Below are positions 1 through 8,715 of a stretch of DNA of 64,000 nucleotides, piece by piece. Source of the DNA: an uncultured Lachnospiraceae bacterium (lineage in GTDB: Bacteria; Bacillota; Clostridia; Lachnospirales; Lachnospiraceae). The first letter of the stretch is position 1, and the number at the start of each line of letters is the position of its first letter. The position numbers and the translations under genes are program-made. The notes under the pieces are model-generated. The model was not told the origin of the DNA. It made no database searches and worked only from the letters and a program-made list of their open reading frames with translations. The stretch is from assembly GCA_910579615.1 (NCBI GenBank), contig CAJTUA010000001.1, forward strand, positions 124,001-188,000. The letters run 5' to 3'.

Positions 1-258
1 GCGGATGGCATAACTGTAGTGCGTGTAAGCGCCCGGATTGATTACAATGCCGTCCACCTTATCCAGATACGCTTTTTGAATCCGGTCAATCAGTTCCCCC
101 TCACTGTTGCTCTGGTACATCTCAAGCTCCACCTGGCTTGCCTTCGCCTTGTCCTCGAGGGTCTGGAGCAGATAGGAATAGTCCTTATTCCCATAAATCC
201 CCTTCTCACGGACACCGAGAAAATTCAGGTTCGGCCCATTTAATACTAAAATTTTCAT
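1..258 (-). CDS. aroQ: 3-dehydroquinate dehydratase, type II (partial, 3' end outside window)
   Basis: Type II dehydroquinase catalyses the third step of the shikimate pathway (3-dehydroquinate to 3-dehydroshikimate). About 86 N-terminal residues are visible. They open with MKILVLNGPNLNFLG, carry the catalytic-tyrosine segment REKGIYG, and reach the substrate-binding motif NPGAYTHYS just before the window edge; these are hallmark type II motifs. The ATG at 258 is preceded by an AAAGGGG ribosome site. Shikimate kinase lies 65 bp upstream on the same strand, so the two shikimate genes probably share a transcript. The C-terminal part (about 60 residues in the family) lies beyond position 1. Confidence 0.95.
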   Translation of the reverse strand, partial: MKILVLNGPNLNFLGVREKGIYGNKDYSYLLQTLEDKAKASQVELEMYQSNSEGELIDRIQKAYLDKVDGIVINPGAYTHYSYAIR

Positions 259-323
259 AATACTTTTCCCCTTTCTTTTGAATATCATATCCTAACGCAA
301 CGCGGTTTTCCCACATCACATTG

Positions 324-833
324 TTAACACAGTACATTCTCAATCTCCCGGATAATCTCATAAAAAGATTTTCCGTCCGTCTCAAGTATATAATCCGCTG
401 CCGCCTCATAAAGCGGCATCCGCTCCTGCAAAAGGCGGTGCACATTCTCCTTTAGGTCCCCCTGTGCCAAAAGCGGCCTGCTCGTATCCCCACAAAGCCT
501 TGCAACGGTCGTTTCCTCCGAAGCTTTCAGGAAAAAAACCATGCCGGTTTTTTTGAGGAACTCCGCATTTTGCGTTTTTAATGGCAATCCCCCGCCCGTT
601 GCGAGCACGGTATTCTTTAAAGTATCCGAAAGCCTTTGTACCAGTGCGGTTTCCCGCCTGCGAAACTCCTCCTCGCCCTCCTGCGCGAAAAATTCACGGA
701 TGGTACACCCGAACTCTTCCTCAAGAAGCTGGTCCGTGTCAAGGAAATCCAAACGGAGCGCGCGTGAAAGTTTTCCGCCGACGCTGGTCTTCCCACAACC
801 CATAAAACCAATCAGCACAATATTTTTTTTCAT
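324..833 (-). CDS. aroK: shikimate kinase
   Basis: This 169-residue protein phosphorylates shikimate with ATP. It begins MKKNIVLIGFMGCGKTSVG, in which GFMGCGKTS is the P-loop. The shikimate-binding aspartate region (FLDTDQLLEE), the GGG of ATGGGLPL and the lid arginine in SRPLLA follow in family order, and length is typical. The frame is open a further 46 codons upstream, but the ATG at 833 is chosen because it has GGAG eight bases ahead and gives the canonical N-terminus. It lies between yqeG and aroQ on the same strand. aroK and aroL cannot be told apart from sequence alone. Confidence 0.95.
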   Translation of the reverse strand: MKKNIVLIGFMGCGKTSVGGKLSRALRLDFLDTDQLLEEEFGCTIREFFAQEGEEEFRRRETALVQRLSDTLKNTVLATGGGLPLKTQNAEFLKKTGMVFFLKASEETTVARLCGDTSRPLLAQGDLKENVHRLLQERMPLYEAAADYILETDGKSFYEIIREIENVLC

Positions 834-912
834 TCTTTTTCTCCATCCCGCCGTCTTTTGCAAGAAACGATATCTTTGCGGCACCCAGGGCATACGCGCC
901 AGAGCCAATCCG

Positions 913-1434
913 CTATCTTGCGCACACCTTGCGACATTTTTTGCAGTACCTGCGGTAAAAAAACAACACAATCCCCTCCAGCCTGCGCTTTAGCACAATC
1001 TGGATTTCCTCGTGCTTCGCAATCGGGCGCACCAGATATGTGCGGATACCCGCCCGCTTCGCACCCCAGATATCCGTAAACAGCTGGTCACCGATAAATA
1101 CGGTGGTCTGCGCGCTCGTCCCCATCTGCTCCATCGCCCGCAGATAGCTTCTCGGGGAAGGTTTCCCCGCCTTATAAATGTACTTTGCGCCGATATCGCG
1201 GTTGAAACGCCGCACGCGCTCCTCGTCATTGTTTGACAAAAACATCACGGAAAACCCAAGCTTCCTCAAACGTCCTATCAGCTCCACCGCCTGCGCCGTC
1301 GCGTCCGCATCATGCTCAACCAGCGTATTGTCAATGTCGTACAAAAGCCCGCGCACCCCATCCTCATACAATTTTTCATACGGAATCCCATATGCGGATT
1401 CCACCGCCTCGTCCGGATAAAATTTCTGAAACAT
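913..1434 (-). CDS. yqeG: YqeG family HAD-IIIA type phosphatase
   Basis: A 173-residue HAD-superfamily protein resembling Bacillus YqeG. HAD motif I is the aspartate segment LLYDIDNTLV, motif II is FLSNN, and the later motifs are the lysine of YKAGKPSP and the acidic IGDQLFTD. The family is conserved in Firmicutes; its substrate is not firmly known. The ATG at 1434 gives the family N-terminus (MFQKFYPDE). A TTG eight codons upstream also keeps the frame open but fits less well. A good promoter lies directly upstream, so this is probably the first gene of a yqeG-aroK-aroQ transcript. Confidence 0.9.
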   Translation of the reverse strand: MFQKFYPDEAVESAYGIPYEKLYEDGVRGLLYDIDNTLVEHDADATAQAVELIGRLRKLGFSVMFLSNNDEERVRRFNRDIGAKYIYKAGKPSPRSYLRAMEQMGTSAQTTVFIGDQLFTDIWGAKRAGIRTYLVRPIAKHEEIQIVLKRRLEGIVLFFYRRYCKKCRKVCAR

Positions 1435-1475
1435 CTGCCTACCGCTTTCCTGCTGCAATACTTCGCCTTTTCCAT

Positions 1476-1504
1476 ATTATATACGATTCTGTTGGAAAGA
1501 GCAA
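1476..1504 (-). promoter_or_regulatory. sigma-A type promoter for yqeG
   Basis: On the minus strand TTGCTC (1499-1504) and TATAAT (1476-1481) are separated by exactly 17 bp. The start site would fall about 35 bp before the chosen yqeG start codon. Confidence 0.7.
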
Positions 1505-1516
1505 GACAAAAAAATC

Positions 1517-1545
1517 TTGATTCCTGCGAATGGATGGATTATAAT
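1517..1545 (+). promoter_or_regulatory. sigma-A type promoter for the SDR dehydrogenase
   Basis: On the plus strand TTGATT (1517-1522), a 17-bp spacer and a consensus TATAAT (1540-1545) lie about 70 bp before the SDR start codon. It is back to back with the yqeG promoter, so this short spacer drives both directions. Confidence 0.75.
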
Positions 1546-1614
1546 GAAATACAGGGGATTGCTGCCAAAAATGGGCGATTTCACTTTGAAGCGACAGTTT
1601 AAGGAGGTTTTACA

Positions 1615-2421
1615 ATGAACGATTTTGCAAAGAATTTTTCCCTTGAGGGAAAAATCGCACTGGTTACCGGCGCTTCCTACGGCATTGGTTTCGCGATTGC
1701 GAAGGCCTACGCCGCCGCGGGTGCGACGATTGTCTTTAACGATATCCGCCAGGATCTTGTAGACCGCGGGCTTGCTGCCTACGAGGAATGTGGGATTAAG
1801 GCACACGGCTATGTATGCGACGTTACGGACGAGGCGGCAGTAAACGCATTGGTTGAGACAATTGAGAAGGAAATCGGTGTGATTGACATCCTCGTAAACA
1901 ACGCCGGTATCATAAAGCGCATTCCGATGTGTGAGATGACGGCAGAACAGTTCCGTCAGGTCATCGATGTTGACTTGAATGCGCCTTTCATCGTTTCTAA
2001 GGCTGTTATCCCGTCGATGATAAAAAAAGGCCACGGCAAAATCATCAACATCTGCTCCATGATGAGTGAGCTTGGCCGCGAGACCGTTTCCGCCTATGCT
2101 GCCGCAAAGGGCGGTCTTAAGATGCTGACAAAAAATATCGCTTCGGAGTACGGTGAGTACAACATCCAGTGCAACGGCATCGGACCAGGTTACATTGCAA
2201 CACCACAAACTGCACCGCTGCGCGAGATTCAGCCGGACGGTTCCCGCCATCCGTTTGACCAGTTCATCATCGCGAAAACACCAGCCGCACGTTGGGGCGA
2301 GGCGGAAGACCTTCAGGGACCTGCCGTTTTCCTCGCATCGGATGCGTCCAATTTTGTTAACGGACATGTTCTTTATGTTGACGGCGGCATTTTGGCGTAC
2401 ATCGGAAAGCAGCCACAGTAA
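1615..2421 (+). CDS. SDR family oxidoreductase, probable gluconate 5-dehydrogenase
   Basis: A 268-residue classical short-chain dehydrogenase. The cofactor motif TGASYGIG lies near residues 18-25, NNAG near 95, a serine about 12 residues before the YAAAK catalytic motif near residue 160, and the C-terminal VDGG is present. The N-terminal NFSLEGKIALVTG and the IIKRIPM segment resemble gluconate 5-dehydrogenases and 2-deoxy-gluconate dehydrogenases of sugar-acid catabolism; substrate is inferred from this likeness only. A near-perfect AAGGAGG site precedes the ATG. It is a plus-strand single gene with its own promoter and a strong terminator, with no catabolic partner beside it. Confidence 0.85.
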   Translation: MNDFAKNFSLEGKIALVTGASYGIGFAIAKAYAAAGATIVFNDIRQDLVDRGLAAYEECGIKAHGYVCDVTDEAAVNALVETIEKEIGVIDILVNNAGIIKRIPMCEMTAEQFRQVIDVDLNAPFIVSKAVIPSMIKKGHGKIINICSMMSELGRETVSAYAAAKGGLKMLTKNIASEYGEYNIQCNGIGPGYIATPQTAPLREIQPDGSRHPFDQFIIAKTPAARWGEAEDLQGPAVFLASDASNFVNGHVLYVDGGILAYIGKQPQ

Positions 2422-2485
2422 GGCGAGGGCTTTTCATGCCGCAGGATGTGGTTGGTTGTGAAGTTTTCTTTTACGGAAAAATGAG

Positions 2486-2537
2486 TTCTGTCGGACCATC
2501 GCAGGGTATTTTCTGTGATGGTCCGACAGAATTTTTT
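2486..2537. terminator. bidirectional intrinsic terminator
   Basis: A 15-bp perfect stem (arms start TTCTGTCGGACC, extended to about 19 bp with one G-U pair) is followed by six T on the plus strand. On the other strand the stem is followed by ATTTTT. It separates the convergent SDR and patatin genes and can serve both. Confidence 0.9.
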
Positions 2538-2620
2538 GTAATGTAAAAGGCGTTTTATGTTGCAAGCGTTGATGCTTATCATATATTTCTGTTTATATAT
2601 TTTGCATAACCAAAATTATA

Positions 2621-3475
2621 TCACAGCTCAAGATACCGGTACATTTCTTCCATTCTCTTGCGCATCTCATCACACCCTTCGTCATAAAGCCTCCGCAGGC
2701 GCACAACGTCCTTCTCCACCCTTGAGATGTTCACTGGCTTTTGCGGACGGATGACAAAAACTTTCCCTTCGGCCTCCAGTGCCGCAATCTCCTTCTGCTC
2801 TGCATTGTAATGCTCCGGCACCGCAATCAGGCGTTCTACCAGACGTGGGTACTTGCGGTAACGCCTTTCATAAGTGAGTTTCATTGCCTTTGAAGTGGAA
2901 GGTTTTTGATAACCTGCCTGCCTTGTCAATACTAACACAATCTTTTCATACCCCTGTTCCATCGCCCTTTTGTATGCAATCGGCTCAGCTATCCCCCCGT
3001 CCAGATAAGAATTTCCGTTCAGGCGAATCATGGAAGAAACGACCGGCATACTGCTCGAAGCGGCGGAAGCCCGCATAATCTCTGGTTCCTTCCCCTTTTC
3101 AAAATATTCCGCCATTCCGGTGCGGCAGTTCGTCGCCACCACCTCAAAGCGCTGCTTTGAAGCAAAAAAAGTTCTTGCGTCAAAAGGCATGAGTTCCTCT
3201 GAAATTTCACCAAACAGAAAATTAAAGTTGAAAATCCCGCCGTTGCTCACAATGTTGCGGACACCAAGATACCTCGGGTCATTCACATAGTTGAGATTGA
3301 CATCACGGCTGCGTCCATTCTGCTTCGACACATAATTGATGCCGTTGAGTGAACCTGCAGAAACACCGTTGACATATGCAAACACAATCCCCTGCTCCAA
3401 AAACACGTCCAACACACCCGCTGTAAACATTCCGCGCAATGCTCCGCCTTCGAGTACCAAAGCCGCATTTACCAT
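2621..3475 (-). CDS. patatin-like phospholipase family protein
   Basis: This 284-residue protein has the patatin fold signatures: the glycine-rich oxyanion segment LEGGALRGMFTAGVL near the N-terminus, the nucleophile elbow GVSAGS around residue 38-43, and the catalytic aspartate in LDGGIAEPI near residue 160. The family hydrolyses acyl chains of lipids through a Ser-Asp dyad; the natural substrate here is unknown. A C-terminal extension (about residues 200-284) is typical of the bacterial YjjU-like branch. The ATG follows AGGAGATAAG, and that site lies inside the 3' end of the CYTH gene 5 bp upstream, so translation of the two is probably coupled. Confidence 0.9.
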   Translation of the reverse strand: MVNAALVLEGGALRGMFTAGVLDVFLEQGIVFAYVNGVSAGSLNGINYVSKQNGRSRDVNLNYVNDPRYLGVRNIVSNGGIFNFNFLFGEISEELMPFDARTFFASKQRFEVVATNCRTGMAEYFEKGKEPEIMRASAASSSMPVVSSMIRLNGNSYLDGGIAEPIAYKRAMEQGYEKIVLVLTRQAGYQKPSTSKAMKLTYERRYRKYPRLVERLIAVPEHYNAEQKEIAALEAEGKVFVIRPQKPVNISRVEKDVVRLRRLYDEGCDEMRKRMEEMYRYLEL

Positions 3476-3480
3476 AACAC

Positions 3481-3984
3481 TTATCTCCTATCCCCCTCAA
3501 ATATTTTCTTCCATTCCGTATAATCCTTTACTTCCGCCAGATATGCGTTACTGAATGCCCCATTTCTGCTGACATCCTCCCCAAACCATTCCGGAGGCAC
3601 AAAAGCCCTCGCTGCATCCTCGCTCCCAAACTCGACTTCCACAAAGATAAGCCCTGAAAGCCTTCCCTCAAATATATCAAGTTCCGCCTGCAGATCCCCC
3701 CCAATGGGAAGTACATAGCGGGTCTTTTCCACAAGCGCGCCGTCAATTTTTTCCCGAAGATGCTCGTATGCTTCCTTTGTCAAGGCAAGTTCAACCTCCT
3801 CATTCTGGATTGCGCAGGCCTGGGAGAGCCCGTTCTTTGATTTGTATGTCAGGATATAATCCTCATTGCTTTTCCGAATCCTTACGACTGGTCTTTTGCA
3901 TAGATATCCCTGTTCGATTTTTTTGGCTTTCGCACCGGAAAGCTCCGGCATAAATTTTACCATAAATTTCCGCTCAATCTCCAT
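3481..3984 (-). CDS. CYTH domain protein (triphosphate tunnel metalloenzyme)
   Basis: A 167-residue CYTH protein starting MEIERKFMV, where EIERK is the ExExK signature of triphosphate tunnel metalloenzymes. Charged tunnel residues recur in VRIRKS, LTYKSK and EVEL, and the C-terminal VEVEFGSE is also typical. Such proteins hydrolyse inorganic triphosphate or related substrates in Firmicutes; the substrate cannot be fixed from sequence. The ATG at 3984 is preferred over an upstream in-frame start because it gives the conserved N-terminus and has GGAGAGG ahead of it. It is first in a two-gene unit with the patatin-like gene. Confidence 0.88.
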   Translation of the reverse strand: MEIERKFMVKFMPELSGAKAKKIEQGYLCKRPVVRIRKSNEDYILTYKSKNGLSQACAIQNEEVELALTKEAYEHLREKIDGALVEKTRYVLPIGGDLQAELDIFEGRLSGLIFVEVEFGSEDAARAFVPPEWFGEDVSRNGAFSNAYLAEVKDYTEWKKIFEGDRR

Positions 3985-4106
3985 GATGATTCCCTCTCCT
4001 GCCGCTCTCTTTACCTGCCATTCCCTCTGATTATAATATGGCGGTTTCACGTATAAATTGCGTCGCCACGCAGATAATATCCTTACTTTTTTATGGGAGG
4101 CTGATT

Positions 4107-4502
4107 ATGAAAAAAAATTTTGTTACTGATTTTGTCCGCTGCGGTGCTTCCGGTTGGTGCATGGAATGTATGTGGACCGGCATCGATTCCATATTTTTCC
4201 GGAAGGACAAACAGCTTGCCTGCCGCACTTCTGTCTGGATGTTTCCGATTTACGGATTGGCTGCCTGCTTCTCGCCGATGTGCAGAAAACTCGGCAAACA
4301 CAATTCCTTTTTCCGCGGCACTATTTATATGCTTTGCATTTATGCCGCAGAATATACCACGGGTTCCCTGCTGAAAAAGTGGGATGCCTGCCCTTGGGAT
4401 TACAGCAAATCAAAATGGAATTACCGCGGCCTTATCCGTTTTGATTACGCGCCCGCATGGTTCTGCGCCGGACTATTTTACGAAAAGCTGCTGGAGCACT
4501 AA
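4107..4502 (+). CDS. small putative ABC-transporter type IV / CmpB-like membrane protein
   Basis: A 131-residue protein whose layout matches the short CmpB-like family (PF06541 type): an N-terminal G-W-C-M-E segment (ASGWCMECMW), a PIYGLAA motif, an acidic/aromatic EYTTGSLLKK helix and the diagnostic CPWDYSKSKWNYRG motif near residue 100. Family members are small integral membrane proteins of unknown function that are common in Lachnospiraceae. It is shorter and more cysteine-rich than usual and its helices are only weakly hydrophobic. The ATG at 4107 has GGGAGG upstream. It is a lone plus-strand gene among minus-strand neighbours. Confidence 0.7.
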   Translation: MKKNFVTDFVRCGASGWCMECMWTGIDSIFFRKDKQLACRTSVWMFPIYGLAACFSPMCRKLGKHNSFFRGTIYMLCIYAAEYTTGSLLKKWDACPWDYSKSKWNYRGLIRFDYAPAWFCAGLFYEKLLEH

Positions 4503-4526
4503 ATGACTCCGGCAGCTTTCCTGTTT

Positions 4527-4940
4527 TTAATCATCGTTATCATCCGGATCATCCGGATCATCCATACTGCCGACATCGACATTGTAGCGGGTCCTTCTTC
4601 GCAGTCTCGCCTCCTCCGACGAATGGATGATATATTCTTTAATCTCGGCTGAGTGTTTGATATGTTTTAATTCCAATGTCGGGTCGGTGGTGTCCCCCGT
4701 GTAGCAAATGACCGTCCCAAGACCGAACATCCGCTCCATCAGCGAACGTGTCAGGCGCACATCCTGCACCTTATACATATATGCATCATCCTCCGTCACG
4801 GTCAAAAAACCTCTCCGGATATTAATCTTTTCCTCTCCGATGGAATATTTTGTAAAATACAGCGCAAGCCCAAGGAACTTTGTCCTTTTTTTCTCAACAT
4901 AATCATACTGCGCATTGTTGTCTTCGTTCTCTTTTTTCAT
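4527..4940 (-). CDS. bacterial PH (bPH2-like) domain protein
   Basis: A 137-residue soluble protein. The central part (GEEKINIRRGFLTVTEDDAY, then VQDVRLTRSLMERMFGLGTV and a strand with TDPTLELKHI) follows the YdbS/bPH2 pattern: a beta-rich start, the conserved vqDV-x-l-x-qs-l-x-R-x-fg segment, then an I-T-C-Y strand. The tail is an acidic run of Asp-Asp-Pro repeats. No membrane helix is seen, unlike many YdbS proteins. The ATG at 4940 sits six bases after GGAGG; the ATG two codons earlier abuts the ribosome site and is unlikely. Function unknown. Confidence 0.7.
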   Translation of the reverse strand: MKKENEDNNAQYDYVEKKRTKFLGLALYFTKYSIGEEKINIRRGFLTVTEDDAYMYKVQDVRLTRSLMERMFGLGTVICYTGDTTDPTLELKHIKHSAEIKEYIIHSSEEARLRRRTRYNVDVGSMDDPDDPDDNDD

Positions 4941-5003
4941 GCCCATCCTCCATCTCGCATTCCCCCAACAGGATTATAGCATATTTTCATATACCCTTGT
5001 GTT

Positions 5004-5714
5004 TTATTCCAATGTAACAATCGCGATGTAAGCGTCACCCCTTGAAACAACCACCCTGCCTTCGATTGGTTCTTCCATTTCCCGGACTTCAAATACAACA
5101 CAGCCCTCACAGCTCTCCCCTGCTGCAAGCGTAACCTTTCGGTAGAGCATGTCCTCCTCAAAACCGGTAATCTTTGCCTGGATATCACTTTTCCCGCCAA
5201 ATTCCAGCCGATAGCGGATATCCTGCCCGGTAAAATCAAAGACCTGCTCAATGCCCGCCGTATTGGTCAGGACAAAGCGCACTTTCATAAGCATTTTCCC
5301 CTGTCCTGCCCTCACAATGTACCCGCTGTTTTCTTCCAGCACACTGCTGAATTCATAGCCGTCATACTCCACGCTCAGGCCTTCCAGACCATATACTTCA
5401 CTTAACGTCGCATTCGACTCTAAGACAACGTTATCCGTCTTTCCCGTTTGGTTATGGTTCTCCCCCTTGCCGTCCGTCACTGGCGCGGACGTCGGTCCCG
5501 GGGTCGGGGACGGTGTCGGTTCCGGGGATGGGGTTGGCGTCGGGCTGACCAGTTTCTGCGTATAGTTTTCATCGTTCCGAAGCAATACCCCCGCAGCATA
5601 CTCCGCTATAATATTCTGTTCTTCCTCCGTCAGCGGATAAGTCTTTGCCAGACAGCCCGTCAACATGACAGCCGAGGCAGCGGCCGCCGCTGCTAACATT
5701 ATTTTCTTCCTCAC
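5004..5714 (-). CDS. lipoprotein with Pro/Thr spacer and DUF4352-like domain
   Basis: The 236-residue precursor has a positively charged start, a short Ala-rich hydrophobic stretch and the lipobox MLTGC, so it should be lipid-anchored outside the membrane. After about 45 residues comes a low-complexity spacer of alternating Thr/Ser-Pro with Glu-Pro (about residues 58-82), then a beta-rich domain with LMKVRFVLTN and an AAGESCEGCVVFEV strand, resembling DUF4352/telokin-like extracellular domains. GTG at 5714 is chosen as start because GGAGGAG lies six bases upstream; a TTG further up would contain that site. It lies 108 bp downstream of the sensor kinase and could be part of the same signalling unit, which is inference. 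Confidence 0.8.
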   Translation of the reverse strand: MRKKIMLAAAAAASAVMLTGCLAKTYPLTEEEQNIIAEYAAGVLLRNDENYTQKLVSPTPTPSPEPTPSPTPGPTSAPVTDGKGENHNQTGKTDNVVLESNATLSEVYGLEGLSVEYDGYEFSSVLEENSGYIVRAGQGKMLMKVRFVLTNTAGIEQVFDFTGQDIRYRLEFGGKSDIQAKITGFEEDMLYRKVTLAAGESCEGCVVFEVREMEEPIEGRVVVSRGDAYIAIVTLE

Positions 5715-5822
5715 AAAACACTCCTCCAAATCAATGATACACCCATATCATATCACGATTTTAAATTTTCGGCAATCGTTATCTCATAAATAATTTATTT
5801 TCTTCAGATGTTTTACAAAATT

Positions 5823-7334
5823 TTACACCACATGTGCATCCAGTTCACACCAAAATTCAACACCACTCTCGTGGTTGACGACCCCGCACTCTCTGTTATG
5901 GGATGCCATAATCGCCCGGACAATGGACAGACCAATACCGCTGCCGCCATACTCCCTGGTACGTGCCTTGTCCACCTTATAAAATTTTATCCAGACTTTG
6001 TCAAGCTCCTCCTGCGGGATGCGCTCCCCGGTATTGTACACCGCAACACGCACCACGTCCTTCTTGTGGATTAGCTTGATTTCAACGATGTTTGCCCCGG
6101 AAACATGATTCAGGGCATTGCTGACATAATTTGTAATAACCTCTTCTATCATATATTCATCCGCCCATACATAGACCGGGTCGGCCGCATCAAAAATCAC
6201 ACGAACCTGCTTTTGTTTTACCAGGATATCAACGGACTGCAGGATGGAACGAATCAGCGCCACGACATCAAAACGTGCCAGCTCTATCTGGTTCTGCCCA
6301 AACTCAAGCTGGTTCAGCGTGAGAAGCTTTTTCACCATCTTATTCATTTTCTGCGCTTCATCGATAATAACATCACAATAAAACTGCCGGCTCTCCGCAT
6401 CATCATTTATATTGTCCTCAAGCCCCTCCGCATATCCCTGAATCAGGGCAATCGGCGTTTTCAGTTCATGGGTGACATTCGACAGGAAATCTTTGCGCAT
6501 CTCGTCAATCTGTATCTTGTTCTGGATATCCGACTGAAGCTCATTGTTCACGCTCTTTAACTCAGAAATCGTTTTCTCAAGCCGTTCCGAGAGTTCATTC
6601 ATGCTGTTGCCCAAAAGTGAAATCTCATCCCTCGTCTTTCCCTTATATTTTACATCAAAATCAAGTTCTGACATCTTTTTGGAGATATCCGCAAGCTCCA
6701 GTACCGGTTTTGTAAAATTCCTGCTGACAAAAAATATAATAACCGACCCCAACACCGCCACCGCCCCGCCGACATATGCCAGGAAACGGTTTGCAATCGC
6801 GGCGCTCTCCTGGATGCTCTCATAGCTTGTCCGGATAAAAATCTCCACCTCGTTTTCCATCACACCATAAAGGTCAATGTAGTTTGCCTCCTGCCTCTTA
6901 TCGTACTGTGAATAGACATCGTACTCCCCGTTGGAATACAAACGCTGGACATCCGCAATCCCATAGCCCGGATTGATTCCGTAAACATAAGTGATACGCG
7001 AGTATGTCATGCGGTCCCTCGCAGTTTTCGAGCTGTTCAGGCTGGCAATCCAATAGCCCTTGATAATGTATACATCAATATTATTTCCGGAACACACCTC
7101 ATTGAGCCGGTCAATCTGCTCTTCCGTAAATTCCGATATCTGCTCAATCTGGTCAATCTGCTCTTCCAGAATCAGTTTCTTAACTTCCTCATAACTGCTG
7201 CCAAGCATACTGACCTTCGTCTGCCGGTAATAATCCTCAAGAAAGCTCTTGTTCAATATCCAACAGAGCAGAATCATCATTGCCATGCAGGCTACAAGTA
7301 TAAATGTGATTTTAAAACGCAGTGAATGCCTCAA
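5823..7334 (-). CDS. sensor histidine kinase (HAMP, HisKA, HATPase)
   Basis: About 503 residues. It has an N-terminal membrane helix (ITFILVACMAMMILLCWIL), an extracytoplasmic sensor segment of about 150 residues, a second helix (YVGGAVAVLGSVIIFFV), a HAMP linker, the H-box VTHELKTPIALIQ with phospho-acceptor His near residue 289, the N-box NYVSNALNH, and G-boxes ending GGSGIGLSIVRAIM. All catalytic motifs are present. TTG at 7334 is preferred because GGAGAG lies eight bases ahead; an earlier TTG at 7355 has no ribosome site. It is 24 bp after the response regulator, forming a standard two-component pair. The signal sensed is not evident. Confidence 0.93.
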   Translation of the reverse strand: MRHSLRFKITFILVACMAMMILLCWILNKSFLEDYYRQTKVSMLGSSYEEVKKLILEEQIDQIEQISEFTEEQIDRLNEVCSGNNIDVYIIKGYWIASLNSSKTARDRMTYSRITYVYGINPGYGIADVQRLYSNGEYDVYSQYDKRQEANYIDLYGVMENEVEIFIRTSYESIQESAAIANRFLAYVGGAVAVLGSVIIFFVSRNFTKPVLELADISKKMSELDFDVKYKGKTRDEISLLGNSMNELSERLEKTISELKSVNNELQSDIQNKIQIDEMRKDFLSNVTHELKTPIALIQGYAEGLEDNINDDAESRQFYCDVIIDEAQKMNKMVKKLLTLNQLEFGQNQIELARFDVVALIRSILQSVDILVKQKQVRVIFDAADPVYVWADEYMIEEVITNYVSNALNHVSGANIVEIKLIHKKDVVRVAVYNTGERIPQEELDKVWIKFYKVDKARTREYGGSGIGLSIVRAIMASHNRECGVVNHESGVEFWCELDAHVV

Positions 7335-7358
7335 TTTCCTCTCTCCTTGCCGCAAGCC

Positions 7359-8045
7359 TCACCCTTTCTCCTGTACCGCCTCAAATTTGTAGCCCATGCC
7401 CCATATCGTCTTGATATAATCGCCCTTTTCCCCCATTTTACTGCGCAGTTTTTTCACATGCGTATCAATCGTGCGCGCATCGCCAAAATAATCATAGTTC
7501 CATACATTGTTCAGAATTTTCTCACGCGAAAGCGCCACACCCTTATTTATAATAAAGTAGGACAACAGTTCAAATTCCTTTACGGACAGTTCAATCTCCC
7601 GCCCGTCAATCATCACCTGGTGCGCGGTCTTGTCAATCACAATCCCCCCCTCCTCAAGCCGGCCTTCTTCCGTCTGCATCGTCCTGCGCAGTACGGCATC
7701 CACGCGCGCCACGAGGATTTTCGGGCTGAACGGCTTTGATATGTATTCATCCACTCCCATCTCAAAGCCCATCAGTTCATCCCTCTCATCGCTCTTTGCG
7801 GTCAGCATAATGATTGGCACTTTCGAATATTGGCGGATTTCACGGCACAGCTGCCACCCATCCATTTTTGGCATCATAACATCCGATATCACCAAAGAAA
7901 TATCATTCTGGCTAAAAAAAATGTCAACTGCCTCCTCGCCATTCTCCGCCTCGATTACCTCATAACCACTTTTCACCAAAAAATCCCTGACCAATTTCCG
8001 CATGCGGCTCTCATCATCCACCACAAGAATCTTTAACTGTCCCAT
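7359..8045 (-). CDS. OmpR/PhoB family response regulator
   Basis: A 228-residue two-domain regulator. The receiver domain holds the acidic pocket (VVDDES), the phosphorylation site Asp55 in VISDVMMPKMDG, the switch Thr in IMLTAKS and Lys in ISKPFSP. The C-terminal winged helix includes FELLSYF and the recognition-helix region DARTIDTHVKKLRSK with the wing GMGYKF. It should bind DNA as a phospho-dimer. The ATG follows GGAGGAATAGGT. It lies 2 bp after the preceding membrane-protein gene and just before the cognate kinase, so all three are probably co-transcribed. Confidence 0.96.
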   Translation of the reverse strand: MGQLKILVVDDESRMRKLVRDFLVKSGYEVIEAENGEEAVDIFFSQNDISLVISDVMMPKMDGWQLCREIRQYSKVPIIMLTAKSDERDELMGFEMGVDEYISKPFSPKILVARVDAVLRRTMQTEEGRLEEGGIVIDKTAHQVMIDGREIELSVKEFELLSYFIINKGVALSREKILNNVWNYDYFGDARTIDTHVKKLRSKMGEKGDYIKTIWGMGYKFEAVQEKG

Positions 8046-8047
8046 AC

Positions 8048-8641
8048 CTATTCCTCCGTTTCCTGCAGCGGGTCCGCCGCATTCCCTGTGATACCTAGCT
8101 CCCGCTCCCTTGCCCGCACAGCATCCTCCCGCTCACGGATATCCTGCTCCCACGCAGCGTATTTATCCTGGAGCTTTATTTCTGCGTCCACAAACGGGGA
8201 ATTTGGTCCAAACATTGTAATCAGGAACATCACCCCAATCACTACGGCAAGAAATGCGACAACAATTCTCGAATTTCTTAGCTTGTCCCTGTAATAATCT
8301 GCCATCATACGGTTTTTGCTCTCCACCTCCTGCGAAAAGCTTTCCGCACGTTTGCCTTTCTTGCGCGGCAGGATAACAGGCACGCCCGGAATCTCCTCCT
8401 CCGTTTTTCCCGCGCGCAAAAGCCCCGCCCGCAGCTGCATCAGGAAATTGATGCCGACCGGTGTGATAAAGGTCTTTTTTTGCACAAGCCCGCAATACAT
8501 CTTATACGCCGTCTCCGTATCCGAAAGGTTCGTTTTTGCGCGGATATAGCGAATGGATTCCTCTTCCTTTTTTGTCTCCTCCCACTCCGCCTTTGACTCA
8601 AATGAATAGCCATCCACAACAAAAGGTTCTTTTTCCTTCAT
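8048..8641 (-). CDS. single-pass membrane protein of unknown function
   Basis: A 197-residue protein I do not recognise by name. The N-terminal 115 residues are soluble and charged, with a helical segment (TNLSDTETAYKMYCGLVQKK) followed by FITPVGINFLMQLRAG. One membrane helix follows (IVVAFLAVVIGVMFLITMFG), and the C-terminal 50 residues are a charged helix likely to form a coiled coil. It is the first gene of the unit that continues into the response regulator (2 bp gap) and kinase, which suggests a role tied to that signalling pair. The start codon follows GGAAGGGGG. Confidence 0.75.
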   Translation of the reverse strand: MKEKEPFVVDGYSFESKAEWEETKKEEESIRYIRAKTNLSDTETAYKMYCGLVQKKTFITPVGINFLMQLRAGLLRAGKTEEEIPGVPVILPRKKGKRAESFSQEVESKNRMMADYYRDKLRNSRIVVAFLAVVIGVMFLITMFGPNSPFVDAEIKLQDKYAAWEQDIREREDAVRARERELGITGNAADPLQETEE

Positions 8642-8715
8642 CCCATTCCCCCTTCCACCATCCGAAGCTTTTTTATTTCCCGAAAAAATTTCATTAAAAA
8701 GTGAAACATTCTGAA

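Noticed and set aside
1477..2367. Long 296-codon minus-strand frame opposite the SDR gene
   Set aside because: Antisense to a clear dehydrogenase with its own promoter and ribosome site; the translation has no recognisable motif.
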